Positions 62,390-64,000 of a stretch of 64,000 nucleotides of DNA are shown piece after piece. The notes below the pieces were generated by a model. The model did no database searches. It was not told the origin of the DNA and was given only the letters and a program-made list of their open reading frames with translations. Made by a program: the position numbers and the translations under genes. The stretch is from Pseudorhodoferax sp. Leaf267 (GTDB lineage Bacteria > Pseudomonadota > Gammaproteobacteria > Burkholderiales > Burkholderiaceae_C), in contig NZ_LMMV01000027.1 of NCBI RefSeq assembly GCF_001422405.1, positions 228,738 through 292,737 on the forward strand, given 5' to 3'. Within the stretch, counting starts at the first letter, position 1, and the number at the start of each line of letters is the position of its first letter.

Positions 62390-63722
62390 CAGGCCGTTGA
62401 AGTACCGCTGATGAACGCGAGTTCGGCCTTGGAAGTTCGGCTCGGCAAGGTCATGCTGCGATCTGGAACCGCCCGATTGCGCCGCAGACGCCTGTTGCGA
62501 GGCCGTCTATGCGGTCAGAGCCGACCGTTTCGACGTCCTTTGCCCTTACTGGGCGCACGGCGGACGCAGTTGGGCCAAGGTACGCAGCCGCGTGAGGTTG
62601 TAGGCCGCCATGGTCAGCGTCAGCAGCTGATCGACCTTGTCCAGTCCTTGCACCATGACCTGGCGGATCTGGCCGATCACCTTGCCCCAACCGAAGCACT
62701 GCTCGATGCGCTTTCTTTTGCGCTGGCTGACCTCGTAGCCAGGGTGGCGGGTGGTGCGCGAGTCGATCGCGCTGCCGCCGTTGCGCTTGGTGTTCTGGGC
62801 CACGCGCGGCGTGACCTTGATGGTTCGGCATGCCTTGACGAAGCCTTTGGTGTCGTAAGCCTTGTCGGCACCGACCGTCACGCGCTTGCCCGGGCCCGCT
62901 ACGTCGGCCAGCATTTGCGCGGCCACTTCGCGCTCGGCCGTTCCGTCCGAAGTGCTGGCTTGCACATTGACCACCAGGCCATGGCGGTTGTCCGTCAGCA
63001 CATGGCCCAGGTAGCTGGGCAGCGCAGGTGCTGCATTGCTCTCTTGCGGTACAGCCGCGACTCGGGGTCGCTCTTGGATTCGTGCGTGGCATTGCTGCGC
63101 GGCTCGCCGTGCCAGTTCTCGGGCGGGCGGCCGTCGTGCGAGCCGTCCTTGCGCCGCATGCTCTTGTGGCTCGCCCAGGCCTGGATCAGCGTGCCGTCCA
63201 CGCTGAAGTGCTCGCCCGACAGCAGCCCGCGCTGCTCGGCCATCTCCACCGTCGCATTGAACAGTTCGGTGACCGCGTCGTGCTCGATCAGCCTGTCGCG
63301 GTTCTTGCTGAATACCGAGTGGTTCCACACTGTGTCTTCGATGGCCAAGCCCACGAACCAGCGGAACAGCAAGTTGTATTGAATCTGCTCGACCAGTTGG
63401 CGCTCGCTACGCGCGCTGTACAGCACCTGCAGCAGCATGGCGCGCATGAGCTTCTCAGGCGCGATGCTGGGGCGCCCGCCCTTGATGTCGACCGCGTACA
63501 TCGCAGAAAACGTTGCATCCATATTGGCCAACGTGTCGTTCAGCAAAGTGCGGATCGGGCGCAGCGGGTGGTTGACTGGCACGAAGCTCTCCAGCCGAAC
63601 CGTGGTGAACAAGCTCTCGTTGTGGCTGTCGGCGCCTCGCATGACGGGCTGGCTCGTCTTCGAACAATGCACCGATGGTCAGATGAGATAGCCGGCGCGT
63701 CGATAGGTATTTCAGCGGCCTG
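62390..63722. mobile_element. IS5-family insertion sequence
   Basis: 1333 bp bounded by imperfect terminal inverted repeats, CAGGCCGTTGAAGTACC at 62390-62406 and its complement (CAGGCCGCTGAAATACC read on the other strand) at 63706-63722, 15 of 17 matching. It contains one transposase gene on the minus strand and is flanked by CTAG. The element sits next to the origin-like region. Confidence 0.85.
62546..63642 (-). pseudogene. IS5-family transposase, frameshifted
   Basis: The N-terminal part (from the ATG at 63642) reads SHNESLFTTVRLESFVPVNHPLRPIRTL, FSKNRDRLIEHDAVTELF and GLLSGEHFSVDGTLIQAWASHKS. The C-terminal part in another frame reads SNAAPALPSYLGHVLTDNRHGLVVNVQ and KRKRIEQCFGWGKVIGQIRQ. 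The two join after RLYRK, where two extra bases near 63040-63044 (GCTCTCTTGC) break the frame. No A6G-type slippery site is seen, so this is probably an inactivating change. Confidence 0.85.
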
Positions 63723-63840
63723 CTAGACGGCGCGGAGCCCGCAGGGTCCATCAGTCAGCACGGCGTACGGTGGGCGACCGCGTATGCCCCCGTGCATATC
63801 GTCCTTTTCACGATGCCGAAGCTGGTATCCACAACTTTTC

Positions 63841-63870
63841 TTGCCCGCCCTCTCCGAGTTGTTGTATAGT
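63841..63870 (+). promoter_or_regulatory. Sigma-70 promoter P1 at the window end
   Basis: TTGCCC at 63841-63846, 18 bases, TATAGT at 63865-63870. A near-DnaA box GTATCCACA precedes it. It would transcribe rightwards out of the window. Confidence 0.5.
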
Positions 63871-63935
63871 CGAGGGCTTCGCTCTTCACGGCGCTGCCTT
63901 CTTCGGAAGCTGGTTGCAAGAAAAGCGAAAAAGAT

Positions 63936-63990
63936 TTGACGAAGCTAAAAATTTTGTGTCATAATCTAAGGCTGCGCTGATCACAGCGCA
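63936..63990 (+). promoter_or_regulatory. Strong sigma-70 promoter P2, likely of a stable-RNA operon
   Basis: TTGACG at 63936-63941, 18 bases rich in A/T, CATAAT at 63960-63965. The start should be near 63972. The leader begins with a perfect 7-bp hairpin TGCGCTG-ATCA-CAGCGCA (63973-63990). The tandem promoters with an AT-rich spacer fit an rRNA or tRNA operon starting beyond the window; this is inference. Nothing else is visible in 63727-63840. Confidence 0.55.
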
Positions 63991-64000
63991 CCGCAAAAAA

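Noticed and set aside
1..64000. CRISPR arrays, tRNA and rRNA genes, riboswitches
   Set aside because: No regularly spaced repeats, no cloverleaf-like or rRNA sequence and no riboswitch core noticed by eye; a covariance-model scan would be decisive.

Overview
The window is a high-GC bacterial chromosome segment with strongly GC-biased third codon positions. Its gene set fits a betaproteobacterium of the Burkholderiales, most likely Comamonadaceae. The basis is many Bug/TctC-type binding proteins, amino-acid ABC systems, LysR regulators, acyl-CoA catabolism genes, RdgC, a PduO-type adenosyltransferase and the order mnmG-rsmG-lysE-parA-parB. The family assignment is inference; no rRNA is present to confirm it.

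Layout. 0-5.6 kb: DUF2889 protein, FrnE-like DsbA protein, M14 peptidase, a ribbon-helix-helix/PIN toxin-antitoxin pair with a clear palindromic operator, and an overlapping GAF/receiver pair. 5.7-20.8 kb: metabolic housekeeping (orphan molybdenum hydroxylase large subunit, flavin reductase, EamA transporter, DUF1185, TonB-like lipoprotein, acetyltransferase, DUF72, phospholipase-D-type lipoprotein, acetoacetate-CoA ligase, AsmA-like protein, hotdog thioesterase, SDR, cobalamin adenosyltransferase, EF-hand protein, RidA). 20.8-25.5 kb: decayed acyl-CoA ligase, hairpin repeats, nitronate monooxygenase, acyl-CoA dehydrogenase and Bug protein, with a divergent LysR. 25.5-30 kb: a nucleotidyltransferase pair, a branched-chain amino-acid-type binding protein, a large nested palindrome, a bile-acid-symporter-like protein and a LysR. 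30-36.7 kb: a five-gene operon (DUF35, thiolase-like protein without cysteine nucleophile, acyl-CoA dehydrogenase, MmgE/PrpD, SDR) divergent from a GlcD-like FAD oxidase.

36.7-45 kb is the chromosome-segregation neighbourhood: OmpA lipoprotein, membrane methyltransferase, parB, a small alpha/beta hydrolase, parA, LysE transporter, rsmG, mnmG and a Phd/PIN toxin-antitoxin pair fused by overlap to mnmG. Two parS sites lie inside rsmG and mnmG. 45-52.6 kb: small oxidoreductases, a heme-c-type GGDEF/EAL/receiver protein, transglutaminase, GST, old yellow enzyme and bactofilin. 52.8-58.5 kb: a polyamine-type ABC importer operon ending in a GntR regulator and an Asp/Glu racemase-family protein. 58.5-61.7 kb: RdgC, Spy-like chaperone, EEP phosphatase and PagL.

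The right end is the most notable part. At 61.85-62.05 kb there is an origin-like arrangement: DnaA boxes, a GC-rich linker, four CTA trinucleotides (a DnaA-trio array on the other strand) and an AT-rich tract. The expected dnaA gene does not follow. Instead there is about 340 bp of unassigned DNA, an IS5-family element with CTAG flanks and a frameshifted transposase, then two sigma-70 promoters that look like stable-RNA promoters pointing out of the window. The minus-strand orientation of mnmG, rsmG, parA and parB agrees with an origin to their right.
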